Shown here: positions 50,257 through 60,252 of the stretch, piece after piece
Layout of the letters: every line of letters starts with the position of its first letter
Numbering within the stretch: position 1 is the first letter of the stretch
Origin: 2011-GWA2-47-8b sp964361325
GTDB taxonomy: Bacteria; Patescibacteriota; Minisyncoccia; UBA6257; WO2-44-18
Direction: 5' to 3'
Length of the DNA: 64,000 nucleotides
Assembly: GCA_964361325.1 (NCBI GenBank)
Contig: CAYHZT010000001.1
Location: forward strand, 1-64,000
Program-made: the position numbers and the translations under genes
Notes under the pieces: generated by a model
Database searches by the model: none
Seen by the model: the letters and a program-made list of their open reading frames with translations, nothing else
Told to the model about the DNA's origin: nothing

Positions 50257-53200
50257 TCATAATTCTGTTACGTTGTCGCAAATAAGCTTGGCCTCGCCGT
50301 CCCGCGGCGAGATTTTACCGGAAACCAGCACTATTTTATTTTCCTGCCAAACGGTAATGTTTTGAGACAAAATATCGGAAAACACCACAACTTCAATATT
50401 ATCGCTAAAATCTTCGACTTTTGCAAAAACCATCGGCTTGCCGGCCTTGGTAATGATTTTATGGATTTTTGAAATAATTCCGCCGATATTCACCAAGCCA
50501 TTATGCATACCCGCCAGCTCTTTTATTGGTTTTACATTCAGATACAGCATTTTTTCCCGATAAGCGTTAAGCGGGTGATCGGAAACGTATAAACCCAGTA
50601 ATTCTTTTTCCCAAGTCAGCTTTTCTTTTGAAGATGCCGGCGGCGCGGATTTGAGCTTCAGCGATTGATTGGAAATAGAAGAGCTAAAAAGGCCCATTTG
50701 ACTGCTGTCTTGGGATTTTTTTAATGCCTGATTGAATTTAATTATTTCATCCATGTTAGAAATAATCTGGTTGCGTTCTAAGCCGAAAGAATCCAGCGCT
50801 CCGCACTTGGCGAGGCTTTCCAGCGATTTTTTGTTCAGATCTTTATGCTTCACGCGATTTAAAAGGGAAACTAAATTTTCAAATGGACCCGCTTTTTGGC
50901 GCTCGTCAATGATCGCCGCAATTATATTTTCGCCGACGTTCTTGACGCCAGTGAGGCCAAAACGGATATTACCGCCGTCAGTGGTGAAGTCAGCTGAGCT
51001 TTTGTTGATGTCGGGTGGCAGAACTTTAGCGCCTATTTTTTGACACTCGGACATTAAGAAAGAAAGTCGGTCGGTATCGTCAGCTTCGGCGTTAAGAAGA
51101 CTGGACATAAATTCAACTGGATAATGCGCTTTCAGATAAGCGGTTTGGTAAGCAATAGTTGCGTAACAGGCGGCATGAGACCGGTTGAAACCGTAGCGAT
51201 CAAAAGGTTCTACCAACGCCCAAAACTGTTCGGCGATTTCTTTTGGAATATTATTGGCAATGCAGCCGCGGATCAGCTTCTCTTTTTGTTCCAAAAGCAG
51301 TTTTCGGATTTTTTTACCGACTGCTTTGCGTAATACGTCGGCTTCCGACAAGGTAAAATTGGCGAGCGTCCGCGCGGCGCTCATCAGCTGTTCCTGGTAA
51401 ATCATAATCCCGTAAGTGTTTTTAAGAATCGGTTCCAGTTTCGGATGGAGATATTGGACTTCTTTTCGGCCGAATTTTCTTGCAACGTATTCTGGAATCA
51501 ATTCCATAGGCCCGGGACGATAAAGAGAAATCATAGCGATAATATCTTCAAGCTCCGTCGGTTTAAGCTCTTTGAGATAACGGCGCATACCCGACGATTC
51601 CAACTGGAATACGCCGGTAGTGTCGCCAAGCCGTAGAATCTTAAAGGTCGCGTCATCCTTGGCCGGCAGATTGTTGATATCTATTTTATTTTCGCCGGCG
51701 CTATTTATAAGTCGGACGGTTTCTTCAATAGTAGTGAGGTTTTTTAATCCCAGTAGATCCATTTTTAAAAGTCCTAGGTCTTCCACGCTGTGCATTTCAA
51801 ATTGGCTGACAATCGTGTTTTCGTCTTGCGGCGCTCTTTGCAACGGTAAATATTCAGTCAGGGGTTGCTCCGAAATAACGATGCCGCAGGCGTGAACTGA
51901 CGCGTGGCGGGCGACTCCTTCCATGTGGCGGGCGGCGTCCAGGATTCTTTTAGCATCGGCATTATTTTGGTACAAAGTCGCAAGATCGCTATTCTTTAAT
52001 GCTTCTTCCAAGTCTTGGTTAAACGGAATCATTTTTGCCAACTGGTCGCAAAATCCGTAGCTGATACCGAGCGCGCGCCCGACATCGCGGATTGCCGCCC
52101 GAGCCGCCATAGTCCCGAAAGTGATGATGTGAGCTACGTGATTCTCGCCATATTTTTCTTTTAGATATCCCATTACTTCGTCGCGACGCTTGTCGGTTAT
52201 GTCTATATCAATATCGGGCATTTGAATACGATCAGGGTTTAAAAATCTTTCAAACAGCAAACCAAATTTAATGGGATCGATGTCGGTGATGCCTAAAATG
52301 TAAGAGACGATACTGCCCGCGGCCGAGCCGCGTCCCGGACCGACAACAATACCGCGATCTTTAGCCCAGTTGATCAGGTCCTGGACTATTAAAAAGTAGT
52401 CGGCAAATCCCATCTTCTCTATGACGCCAACTTCAAAATGAATGCGTTCGTTTATTGCCGGCGCGATAGTCGGGTATCTTTTACCGACCCGTTCACTAAT
52501 CAGCGTTTGTAAATATGATATTGAACTGGCGTTGTTTGGAACGTCAAATTTTGGAAGATGAATTTTGTGGAGTTCAATTTCGAGATTGCACTGGTCGGCG
52601 ATGATTTGCGTGTTAGTTATTGCTTCCGGCAAATCTTTGAAAAATTCCGCCATTTCGGCAGGGGAGCGCATGCAAAAATCATCGTCTTTAAGCGATAACC
52701 TATCCGGATCGTTTAATGTGTTTCCGGTTTGTACTGCCAATAAAATATCGTGATATTGCGCGTCTTCGGGTTTTAAATAGTGGATGTCATGCGTGGCAAC
52801 CAACGGAATGCCTGTCTTTTGGGAAATTTTTACGACAGCGTCGCGAACTTTGACTGTTTCGCGAATGCCGGGATGATGTCCGATTTCCAAGAAAAATTTG
52901 CCTGAGCCGAAAATATTTTGATAGTCCAGAGCAACTCTTTCCGCTTCTTGCGGCTGATTGGCAAGAATCAGCCGGCCGACTTCTCCGGAAATGCAACCGG
53001 AAAGGGCGATGAGGCCTTCGCTGTGCTGGCGCAGGTATTCTTTATTGATGCGTGGCTTATAATAGAAGCCCTCCAAGTTGGCGTGAGTAACCAATTTCAA
53101 AAGATTTTTCCAGCCGGCATTGTTTTGGCAGAGTAAAATAATGTGATAATACTTTTCGGTTTGCCTAGGACCGGCTTCCGGCATCATATAAGCCTCAATG

Positions 53201-53436
53201 CCGATAATCGGTTTTATGCCGCCAGCTTTTGCCTTCTTGTAAAATTCAATCGCGCCGTAAAGATTGCCATGGTCGGTAATAGCTAATGAATCCATGCCAA
53301 GTTCTTTAGTCCGCGCCACTAAGTCGTCAATTTTGGCGAGTCCATCCAAGAGAGAGTAGTGAGAATGCGTGTGGAGATGAGTAAACCCCGCACCTTTATT
53401 TTTAGTTTCGGAGACGTTTTTGTTTTGGCTATCCAT
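50257..53436 (-). CDS. dnaE: DNA polymerase III alpha subunit
   Basis: The replicative polymerase, 1059 residues. PHP domain (FTHLHTHSHYSLLDGLAKID), palm with catalytic acids (PDIDIDITDKRRDEVMGYL), finger region, helix-hairpin-helix, and a C-terminal OB domain (VNIGGIISKIHKIITKAGKP). The polymerase ends soon after the OB fold, so the tau-binding C-terminal domain of E. coli DnaE is short or absent. It is cotranscribed with thrS on the minus strand. Confidence 0.96.
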   Translation of the reverse strand: MDSQNKNVSETKNKGAGFTHLHTHSHYSLLDGLAKIDDLVARTKELGMDSLAITDHGNLYGAIEFYKKAKAGGIKPIIGIEAYMMPEAGPRQTEKYYHIILLCQNNAGWKNLLKLVTHANLEGFYYKPRINKEYLRQHSEGLIALSGCISGEVGRLILANQPQEAERVALDYQNIFGSGKFFLEIGHHPGIRETVKVRDAVVKISQKTGIPLVATHDIHYLKPEDAQYHDILLAVQTGNTLNDPDRLSLKDDDFCMRSPAEMAEFFKDLPEAITNTQIIADQCNLEIELHKIHLPKFDVPNNASSISYLQTLISERVGKRYPTIAPAINERIHFEVGVIEKMGFADYFLIVQDLINWAKDRGIVVGPGRGSAAGSIVSYILGITDIDPIKFGLLFERFLNPDRIQMPDIDIDITDKRRDEVMGYLKEKYGENHVAHIITFGTMAARAAIRDVGRALGISYGFCDQLAKMIPFNQDLEEALKNSDLATLYQNNADAKRILDAARHMEGVARHASVHACGIVISEQPLTEYLPLQRAPQDENTIVSQFEMHSVEDLGLLKMDLLGLKNLTTIEETVRLINSAGENKIDINNLPAKDDATFKILRLGDTTGVFQLESSGMRRYLKELKPTELEDIIAMISLYRPGPMELIPEYVARKFGRKEVQYLHPKLEPILKNTYGIMIYQEQLMSAARTLANFTLSEADVLRKAVGKKIRKLLLEQKEKLIRGCIANNIPKEIAEQFWALVEPFDRYGFNRSHAACYATIAYQTAYLKAHYPVEFMSSLLNAEADDTDRLSFLMSECQKIGAKVLPPDINKSSADFTTDGGNIRFGLTGVKNVGENIIAAIIDERQKAGPFENLVSLLNRVKHKDLNKKSLESLAKCGALDSFGLERNQIISNMDEIIKFNQALKKSQDSSQMGLFSSSISNQSLKLKSAPPASSKEKLTWEKELLGLYVSDHPLNAYREKMLYLNVKPIKELAGMHNGLVNIGGIISKIHKIITKAGKPMVFAKVEDFSDNIEVVVFSDILSQNITVWQENKIVLVSGKISPRDGEAKLICDNVTEL

Positions 53437-53568
53437 ATTTTAAATAATTGTAGATTGTATACTGACTTCCAAAAGGTGCGGGGTAAATTTCATTGATATA
53501 CAAATTTTATCTGACTTAGCTTTTATTTTCAATGAAAATTTTCCAGATTTATACTATATAGTGTTACT

Positions 53569-54201
53569 ATGGCGCATTTAGTGCTGGGAATCGATGAGGT
53601 GGGCAGGGGTTGTCTTGCCGGACCAGTGACGGTAGCAGTTGTGGCCTTGCCGCGGAATTTTAAATTGAAAAATTTTACCCGTCTGCTGGCGGACAGGAAT
53701 TTTAAATTACGCGATTCTAAAAAACTTACGCCAAATCAGCGGGAAAAGATTTTTAAAATAATTGGCGACAATCCCAAAATTTTGCATACCAGGGCGAATG
53801 TTTATCCAAAAACCATTGATAGAATTAACATTTCTCAAGCCGCGAATCTGGCCGCCACCCGCGCCGTGAAAAAATTAATTTCACGATTTCGCGCGCCCGC
53901 GCGTCACTTGAAGGCCTTGCTGGATGGAGGACTTTATCTTAATGAGTCAGTCGGGAAATTAATCGGAGGCACCCGAACCATCATCAGAGGCGATGAAAAA
54001 TTTAATTCTATTAAACTCGCTTCCATTATAGCCAAGGTTAGCAGGGATCGAATTATGAAGAGGAATCACGGAAAATTTCCTCAATATAGTTTCAACCTCC
54101 ATAAGGGTTATGGTACGAAAATCCACATTGCCGCGCTAAAACGCCATGGACCTTCGTTGATTCACCGTTTGACTTTCATTAAGAATTTTTGTAAAATTTG
54201 A
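53569..54201 (+). CDS. rnhB: Ribonuclease HII
   Basis: RNase HII removes ribonucleotides from DNA. 210 residues. The DEVGRG motif (LGIDEVGRGCLAGPV) holds the first catalytic Asp-Glu. Other acids lie in ALLDGG and SIIAKVSRDRIM. A -10-like TATACT occurs about 20 bases upstream. Confidence 0.95.
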   Translation: MAHLVLGIDEVGRGCLAGPVTVAVVALPRNFKLKNFTRLLADRNFKLRDSKKLTPNQREKIFKIIGDNPKILHTRANVYPKTIDRINISQAANLAATRAVKKLISRFRAPARHLKALLDGGLYLNESVGKLIGGTRTIIRGDEKFNSIKLASIIAKVSRDRIMKRNHGKFPQYSFNLHKGYGTKIHIAALKRHGPSLIHRLTFIKNFCKI

Positions 54202-54217
54202 TAAATAATTTTATAAT
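54189..54217 (+). promoter_or_regulatory. Promoter of rpmF, predicted leaderless
   Basis: TTGTAA (54189-54194), 17 bases, TATAAT (54212-54217). The ATG at 54224 is six bases later. It overlaps the end of rnhB. Confidence 0.75.
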
Positions 54218-54223
54218 AAAGCC

Positions 54224-54391
54224 ATGGGTGGAGTACCGGTAAAACATCATTCCAAATCGAAGGTCGGCCGGCGCCGATCGCATCTTGCTCTTAAAAAAGA
54301 GAATATTTTTGTTTGCCCGCAGTGCAAGGGGCCAACGTTGCCGCATAGAGCATGTGGGCAGTGTGGCGTCTATGGCAATAACAAGACCTAA
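54224..54391 (+). CDS. rpmF: 50S ribosomal protein L32
   Basis: A 55-residue L32, often missed because of its size. The basic segment SKSKVGRRRSHLALKKENI and the zinc finger CPQC ... CGQC (VCPQCKGPTLPHRACGQCG) match the zinc form of the family. It has its own promoter and starts six bases after the -10. Confidence 0.92.
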   Translation: MGGVPVKHHSKSKVGRRRSHLALKKENIFVCPQCKGPTLPHRACGQCGVYGNNKT

Positions 54392-54414
54392 TTTATAGTT
54401 ATTACTTGCTCTTT

Positions 54415-54505
54415 CAAATCCAAATTTTAAAGCTAAAATGTTAAATCAATGTCGAAATCTAAAATCCAAAATGTTTTGTTATTTGGATTTTGAAATTTGG
54501 ATTTT
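54415..54505. repeat. A/T-rich inverted tract
   Basis: TCAAATCCAAATTTTAAAG and AAATCTAAAATCCAAAATG on the left face TTATTTGGATTTTGAAATTT on the right. Similar in style to 3897-4026. It fills the gap before nusB. Confidence 0.55.
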
Positions 54506-54515
54506 TTAAAAAGAT

Positions 54516-54968
54516 ATGGCTACTCGACAATTAGCGCGATCCGTTATTCTCCAGTCTTTATATGAGTGGGACTTTTATGGCAAAAAAGAAAACCTCACAA
54601 AAATCGTAGAACGCAACATCGCTGAATTTGCTCCTGGAATTGATGAGCCGGATTTCGCCTGGCGTTTGGTAAAAGGGGTTATTGATCACCTGGAGGACTT
54701 GGATAAAATTATTACCAAAGCCGCGCCGGATTGGCCTATTCAACAAATCGCGATTATTGATCGCAACGCGCTGCGCATTGGCCTCTATGAACTTTTATAT
54801 GCCGACAAAGAAGAAGTGCCTCCTAAAGTTGCGATTAATGAAGCTATTGAAATTTCTAAAAATTATGGTGGGCCGAATTCCGGAAAATTTATTAACGGCG
54901 TATTAGGAACAATTTATAAACAGTTGCAAGAATCGGGAAAATTACCGAAAGAAGAACCCAAGAAATAA
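54516..54968 (+). CDS. nusB: Transcription antitermination factor NusB
   Basis: A 150-residue all-helical NusB, which joins NusE/S10 on boxA RNA in rRNA transcription. The start [19 protein letters not shown] and the C-terminal [30 protein letters not shown] are diagnostic. Confidence 0.95.
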   Translation: MATRQLARSVILQSLYEWDFYGKKENLTKIVERNIAEFAPGIDEPDFAWRLVKGVIDHLEDLDKIITKAAPDWPIQQIAIIDRNALRIGLYELLYADKEEVPPKVAINEAIEISKNYGGPNSGKFINGVLGTIYKQLQESGKLPKEEPKK

Positions 54969-55016
54969 TTTTCAATGACACAATGTTACAAACCGCTTGA
55001 AAATTAAGTAAGATAG

Positions 55017-55700
55017 ATGACACAAAATTTAAACGCATTAGAAAAGATAATAAATTATTCTTTTAAGGACGAAAATCTTCTCAAAGAGGCCCTGACTCAC
55101 CGTTCTTACATAAACGAAAATCCAAAATGGAGCGTACCGGATAATGAGCGGCTGGAATTTCTCGGAGACGCGGTGTTGGAACTCACGGCTACCGACGAAT
55201 TATATAAGCGTTACCCGGAATATAAAGAAGGGCAATTAACCGGTTTGCGCGCCGCCCTGGTTAATTATCAAATGCTTGCCGAAGTTGCCAAATCTTTTTC
55301 GTTGGAAAAATTCGTTTTACTTTCCCGCGGGGAAGCAAAAGACACGGGCCGCGCCCGTGACGTAATTTTGGCCAATGCCATTGAAGCGCTGATTGGTGCT
55401 TTGTTTTTAGACGGCGGTTTGGCAGTATCAAAAAAATTCGTCAACAAATTTGTTATGACTCGCCTGGAAGAGGTAATACGCGGGGGGCTTTATAAAGATG
55501 CGAAAAGTTTATTGCAGGAAAAAGTTCAAGAAACCATGAAAGTTACGCCAATCTACAAAGTTTTGTCGGAAACCGGCCCCGATCACGATAAAGTTTTTGA
55601 AGTCGGAGTTTACATCGGTCCTAAATTACTCGCAAAAGGCGTCGGTCATTCCAAACAAGAAGCCGAGTTGGATGCCGCCAAAAACGCATTGACGCCGTAA
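55017..55700 (+). CDS. rnc: Ribonuclease III
   Basis: Double-strand-specific RNase III, 227 residues. The signature NERLEFLGDAVLEL (residues near 42-55) contains catalytic acids, with the second cluster near ANAIEALIGALFLDGG. A C-terminal dsRNA-binding domain (DAKSLLQEKVQETMKVTPIY to SKQEAELDAAKNAL) is present. It would be the enzyme to act on the long palindromic elements if they are transcribed. Confidence 0.97.
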   Translation: MTQNLNALEKIINYSFKDENLLKEALTHRSYINENPKWSVPDNERLEFLGDAVLELTATDELYKRYPEYKEGQLTGLRAALVNYQMLAEVAKSFSLEKFVLLSRGEAKDTGRARDVILANAIEALIGALFLDGGLAVSKKFVNKFVMTRLEEVIRGGLYKDAKSLLQEKVQETMKVTPIYKVLSETGPDHDKVFEVGVYIGPKLLAKGVGHSKQEAELDAAKNALTP

Positions 55701-55761
55701 GCTGCAAGAGCTACGCTTCACGAAGGAGTTTGTTCTCTGAAAACTAAATAAAGGAGTGGTT

Positions 55762-57555
55762 ATGGATCCGCGCCGACAAACAAATTTTCCCATTTCTCGG
55801 ATATGGATTTTGCTGCTGCTTTTTCTTTTTATATTTTGGGTTTGGAATGGTTCGCCGCAAACGAAGCGAGTGGAAATTTCCGCCTCGGATTTTTACAAGG
55901 CCTTAAACGACGATGAGGTTAAAGAAATTAACATTAGCCCTTCGGAAGTTACCGGCGTTTTAAAGAAAGGCCAGAATTTCAAGGTCTATGTCGTTGATGT
56001 GAATGCCTTGGAGAAGGCGGCTCTGGCTAAGGGCGTGAAGGTTACCGTTAAGCCGGAAACCAGTTCGATTTGGTCAGTAGTGCTGTGGTTTGTTATAGGT
56101 ACGGTGCTAATTATTATCCTAATAAATTTTTTTACGAGAGGATTGCGCGGTTCTTCGCCAAATAGCGGTATACACGATAAACTTGCTTCGAACAAGCAGG
56201 ACGTGGAAAGGCCAAATTTATATTATTCCGATGTTGCCGGTTGTGAAGAGGCGATCGAAGATCTAAAGGAGGTGGTGGGGTTTTTTAATGACCCAGGACG
56301 CTATCTGCGGCTCGGGGCCGGCGTTCCGCGTGGCACTTTGTTGATGGGACCGCCCGGGACCGGGAAAACCCTGCTTGCCAAAGCGACGGCCGGAGAATCC
56401 AAAGTTTTCTTCATTAGTACTAATGGTTCGGATTTTGTGGAGCTTTTTGTCGGTATGGGCGCGAAGAATGTGCGTGAAGTTTTTGCCAAAGCGAAACAAC
56501 ACGCCCCGTGCATTATTTTCATAGACGAATTGGACGCTCTTGCCAGAGGTCGGGGCGTTGATTTGGATGCCGGAGAACATAATCGGACCGTCAACGCGTT
56601 GCTTGCCGAGATGGATGGATTCGAGACGAATGATCAGGTGGTGGTGATTGCCGCTACTAACCGTCCGGAAAATCTGGACCCTGCGGTTTTACGGCCCGGA
56701 AGATTTGACCGCAAAATCATGGTTGGGTTGCCGGACGTCCGAGGACGCGAGGCTATTCTTAACATTCACGCTCGCAATAAGCCGTTGGATAACGACGCAC
56801 GATTGTCGGACATTGCCAAAAGCACGCCGGGATTTTCAGGAGCCGATTTGGCGACATTGATGAATGAAGCCGCTCTGTTGGCGATTCGCCGCAATAAAGA
56901 ATCTATTTCCCAACAAGAATTGAGCGACGCCGTGGACAGGGTGATACTTGGGCCGGAGCGCCGGCAAATTATTTCCGAAAAGGAAAGAAATATCACCGCG
57001 TATCATGAAGGCGGTCACGCGTTGATTGCGAAGCTTCTTGCGCCCAAAACCAATCCGATTAGAAAAGTGACTATTATTCCGAGAGGTCTCACCGGTGGCG
57101 CTACCTGGACAATGCCCGCCGAAGATATCCATTACCAAGAAAAGTCCCGTTTGTTGGCTGATTTAACAATGATGATGGGCGGCCGGGCGGCGGAAATGTT
57201 GATTTTCAACGAGGAATCCAGCGGCGCTCGCGGAGATTTTAGCTCTGCTACCAACTTGGCCAGAAAGATGATTTGCGAGTACGGAATGAGCGACAAACTT
57301 GGAAAGGCAATTTTTGCCCAAGGCAGCGAATTTTTGGATATTCGTTTTGAACAGCTGAACTGTTCGGAAGAAACCAAGCGATTGATTGATTTGGAAATCA
57401 AAAGGATTTTGGACGAATCTTACGAATGCGCTGCATCTTTACTGAAAGTGAATAAAATTCAGCTGGATGCCATCGCCAAAGCGTTGTTGGAAAAAGAAAC
57501 CTTGACCGGACAGGAAGTTGACGAAATTATGCGAAATATCAACGCCCCGAATTAA
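55762..57555 (+). CDS. ftsH: ATP-dependent zinc metalloprotease FtsH
   Basis: A membrane AAA+ protease, 597 residues. Two transmembrane helices (about 11-29 and 98-120), Walker A GPPGTGKT, Walker B CIIFIDELDA, second region of homology (ATNRPENLDPAVLRPGRFDR), and the zinc site HEGGH. SD AAAGGAG places the start at 55762. It has no long C-terminal tail. Confidence 0.97.
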   Translation: MDPRRQTNFPISRIWILLLLFLFIFWVWNGSPQTKRVEISASDFYKALNDDEVKEINISPSEVTGVLKKGQNFKVYVVDVNALEKAALAKGVKVTVKPETSSIWSVVLWFVIGTVLIIILINFFTRGLRGSSPNSGIHDKLASNKQDVERPNLYYSDVAGCEEAIEDLKEVVGFFNDPGRYLRLGAGVPRGTLLMGPPGTGKTLLAKATAGESKVFFISTNGSDFVELFVGMGAKNVREVFAKAKQHAPCIIFIDELDALARGRGVDLDAGEHNRTVNALLAEMDGFETNDQVVVIAATNRPENLDPAVLRPGRFDRKIMVGLPDVRGREAILNIHARNKPLDNDARLSDIAKSTPGFSGADLATLMNEAALLAIRRNKESISQQELSDAVDRVILGPERRQIISEKERNITAYHEGGHALIAKLLAPKTNPIRKVTIIPRGLTGGATWTMPAEDIHYQEKSRLLADLTMMMGGRAAEMLIFNEESSGARGDFSSATNLARKMICEYGMSDKLGKAIFAQGSEFLDIRFEQLNCSEETKRLIDLEIKRILDESYECAASLLKVNKIQLDAIAKALLEKETLTGQEVDEIMRNINAPN

Positions 57556-57568
57556 TTCGGGGTTTTTT
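57545..57568 (+). terminator. Terminator of ftsH
   Basis: A perfect palindrome CCCCGAATT / AATTCGGGG with six T. The stop codon lies in its centre. Confidence 0.92.
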
Positions 57569-57593
57569 ATTTTCTTTTACGATACCGATACGT

Positions 57594-57599
57594 TAAAAT
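57594..57599 (+). promoter_or_regulatory. -10-like element of smc, predicted leaderless
   Basis: TAAAAT, six bases before the ATG at 57606. The -35 is unclear. Confidence 0.4.
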
Positions 57600-57605
57600 C
57601 AAAGC

Positions 57606-59780
57606 ATGCGATTAAAAACGCTTGAACTTATAGGCTTTAAATCGTTTGCGCAAAAAACAGTCCTGGACTTCACTTCCGGAATCACGGCGGTGGTTGGCCC
57701 GAACGGTTCTGGCAAGTCTAATATCATAGACGCTCTTCGTTGGATTTTGGGCGAGCGGGAAGCCAAAAATATCCGCGGCGCTCGCGCCGAGGACTTGATT
57801 TTTACCGGCACACCCCAGCGTCCGCGGTCGGGGATGGCGCAAGCTACTATTGTTTTTGATAATAGCGACCATTTTTTTCCGGTGGATTACAATGAGGTTT
57901 CCGTCACTCGCAAAGTAACGCGCGACGGCACCTCCGAATATCTTTTAAATGAGACGCCAGTGCGGCTTAAAGATATTATTGATTTTTTTGCCCAGGCTCG
58001 TTTAGGTACGAAAGGCATATCTATCGTGAATCAGGGCAATAGCGATATTTTTGTTAAAGCCAGCCCTAAAGAGCGGCGAGTGATGGTGGAAGAAGCCCTG
58101 GGATTGCGCCAATTTCAGCTTAAAAAGCACGAAGCCGAACGCAAACTTTTTAATACCAAAATTAATTTAGACAAAGTCAGGGCAATGCTGGATGAGATTA
58201 TGCCTCATTTGCGTTTGTTGCGCCGCCAAGCCTCAAAATGGGAAAAACAGGCTGATTTGGAAAAAGAATTGCGGCAAATGGAAGAGCAATATTTCGGTGG
58301 CCGGCTTTTAGAAATCACAAAAGACTTTCAAGATTTAGAGCCGCGGGTTGAGAGCGTGAATAATGAATTAAGAATTAAGAATGATGAATTGAAAGTGTTG
58401 CGCGCGGAATTGGCTAAAGTGGAAAAATCCGGACCAAAAGGCGATCGCGGCTTTCAGGATTTCAAAAAACAACAAGACGAATATTTAAATAAAAAATCTT
58501 TGCTGCAAAAAGAAATTGGCCGTCTGGAAGCGCAAATGGAATTTTTATCTTCACAGCCCAAGTCGGATATAAAAGGCGTGGAAGCAGTCCGGTTGTTGGA
58601 AGAAGTTCGGCAAACAATTCAGAAAGCCGACGCCGAAAACGATCTTGGCGTTCTCAAGGCCGCGCTCCGCGACCTATCCGAAAAAATCGAACGATTACTT
58701 GCCTCCGGAACCGAAGACCGCAGCGGCAAAATTAAAGAATTGGAAAAAACCAAAACCAGGATATTAACGGATCTAGCGGCAATCGATAGGAATCTTATGG
58801 ATCTTTCCAAGACGGAAGCTACCTTAGCCGAACATTTGCGCGATTTCAATACGGTTTTTAAAAAAGCATTTGAGACTACTGAAGCTAAAAAAGACGAAAT
58901 TCAAAAACTGGAAAACGAAAAAAATAAACTTCTTTTTGACAAAGAACGTGTCAATATACACCGGCAAGAGCTTGAAAACCTGGCAATGCAATCCGGTCGG
59001 AGGTTAAAGGAATTCGAGAATCTTCCCTCGCTTGACGCGGAACAGATTTCCAAAACAGACTTTTCGGAACTTGAAAAAAAGATGTTCAAATTGCGGGCGG
59101 AACTCGCCGGAATAGGAGAATTGGATCCGGCGCTGATAAAAGAGGCTCAAGAAACCGAGAGTCGTTACAATTTTTTGTCGGGACAAATGGCTGATTTGGA
59201 TAAGGCGTCGGAAGATCTTACGGTTTTGATTAAAAATTTGGATGAAAAAATCCACACCGAATTTGGCGGAGCGTTTAAGTCCATTAATGAGCAGTTCGAC
59301 CATTATTTCAAATTGATGTTCGGCGGAGGAAAAGCGCATCTTAAACTGATTACAGACGAGACAAAAGAGCGGCTGGTTTCCGAAGAAATAGTGGAAGAAT
59401 CGGCCGAAGACGCCGTGGACGATGATCTGGAACATAAAGTGGATCATGGCGGATTGGAAGTGTCCGTAAGCATTCCACGGAAAAAAATCAGCGGTTTGGA
59501 AATGCTTTCCGGCGGGGAGCGGAGTCTGGTTTCGATTGCCGCGCTTTTTGCCTTGATTTCTGTAAGTCCGCCACCCTTTCTAATAATGGACGAAGTAGAT
59601 GCCGCGTTGGACGAACGCAACGCCCGGCGCTTTGCTGATCTGATCAAAGATTTTGCCAAAAAGACCCAGTTTTTAATCGTTACTCATAATCGCGCCACAA
59701 TGGAGGCGGCAGACATTTTATATGGAATTACTATGGCAGATGACGGCACCTCGCGTGTCTTGTCTTTAAAACTGGAATAG
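57606..59780 (+). CDS. smc: Short SMC-family ATPase lacking a recognisable hinge
   Basis: A 724-residue SMC-like protein; normal SMC has about 1180. The N-terminal head (GFKSFAQKTVLDF, Walker A GPNGSGKS at 31-38, NQGNSDIFVKASPKERR) and C-terminal head (LSGGERSLVSIAALFAL, Walker B FLIMDEVDAALDERNA) are clear and close to canonical SMC. Between them there are only about 400 residues of coiled coil, with no segment that resembles the hinge domain. It may be a compact condensin-like ATPase. No scpA or scpB is nearby. Confidence 0.88.
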   Translation: MRLKTLELIGFKSFAQKTVLDFTSGITAVVGPNGSGKSNIIDALRWILGEREAKNIRGARAEDLIFTGTPQRPRSGMAQATIVFDNSDHFFPVDYNEVSVTRKVTRDGTSEYLLNETPVRLKDIIDFFAQARLGTKGISIVNQGNSDIFVKASPKERRVMVEEALGLRQFQLKKHEAERKLFNTKINLDKVRAMLDEIMPHLRLLRRQASKWEKQADLEKELRQMEEQYFGGRLLEITKDFQDLEPRVESVNNELRIKNDELKVLRAELAKVEKSGPKGDRGFQDFKKQQDEYLNKKSLLQKEIGRLEAQMEFLSSQPKSDIKGVEAVRLLEEVRQTIQKADAENDLGVLKAALRDLSEKIERLLASGTEDRSGKIKELEKTKTRILTDLAAIDRNLMDLSKTEATLAEHLRDFNTVFKKAFETTEAKKDEIQKLENEKNKLLFDKERVNIHRQELENLAMQSGRRLKEFENLPSLDAEQISKTDFSELEKKMFKLRAELAGIGELDPALIKEAQETESRYNFLSGQMADLDKASEDLTVLIKNLDEKIHTEFGGAFKSINEQFDHYFKLMFGGGKAHLKLITDETKERLVSEEIVEESAEDAVDDDLEHKVDHGGLEVSVSIPRKKISGLEMLSGGERSLVSIAALFALISVSPPPFLIMDEVDAALDERNARRFADLIKDFAKKTQFLIVTHNRATMEAADILYGITMADDGTSRVLSLKLE

Positions 59781-59817
59781 GTTATAATATTGCCAGTTCT
59801 TTTAAGGGTATGGGCGT

Positions 59818-60177
59818 ATGGTCAAGGATTTGCTGTCAGCGGACGAGTTTAAAGCTACGGCAAGTATTAAACAGTATCTTGAGCGTATGTTTGAAATACA
59901 TAAGTCTCATACGAGTTGCTCTACCGACCATTCTATTGATTGCCCTCAGGGACATTATCGCGGATTGCAGTTTGATTACCGCATACTCGATGAAGGCAAT
60001 GGGGCATGGCGTTGTCTTATGCTTAAGTGCCCATACAACGGCGGATTGCGATTCCCGGCTTCCGTTAACCCTCCAGGGCCGCAAGAATTCCTTGATTATT
60101 TAGACCAGCAAGACAAGAACAAGATTGCTCAATCTATTAGTGTATTGGCTAGGCATCTTGGCGCCAGAATTTGCTAG
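59818..60177 (+). CDS. Hypothetical protein, 119 residues
   Basis: A soluble protein with possible metal-binding Cys/His (CSTDHSIDCPQGHY, CLMLKCPYNGG). No family is recognised. Helical N- and C-termini flank a short beta centre. A TATAAT lies about 30 bases upstream and a weak SD (AAGGG) precedes the ATG. It ends just before a good terminator. Confidence 0.65.
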   Translation: MVKDLLSADEFKATASIKQYLERMFEIHKSHTSCSTDHSIDCPQGHYRGLQFDYRILDEGNGAWRCLMLKCPYNGGLRFPASVNPPGPQEFLDYLDQQDKNKIAQSISVLARHLGARIC

Positions 60178-60194
60178 TCGTTATAATATAAATC

Positions 60195-60227
60195 AGCCCA
60201 CGCTTCAGCGTGGGCTTTACTTTTTTG
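60195..60227 (+). terminator. Terminator of the 119-residue gene
   Basis: AGCCCACGC (60195-60203), loop TTCA, GCGTGGGCT (60208-60216), then TTACTTTTTT. Confidence 0.92.
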
Positions 60228-60252
60228 ATAAAAGAGTTTAGTATCTTAAACA

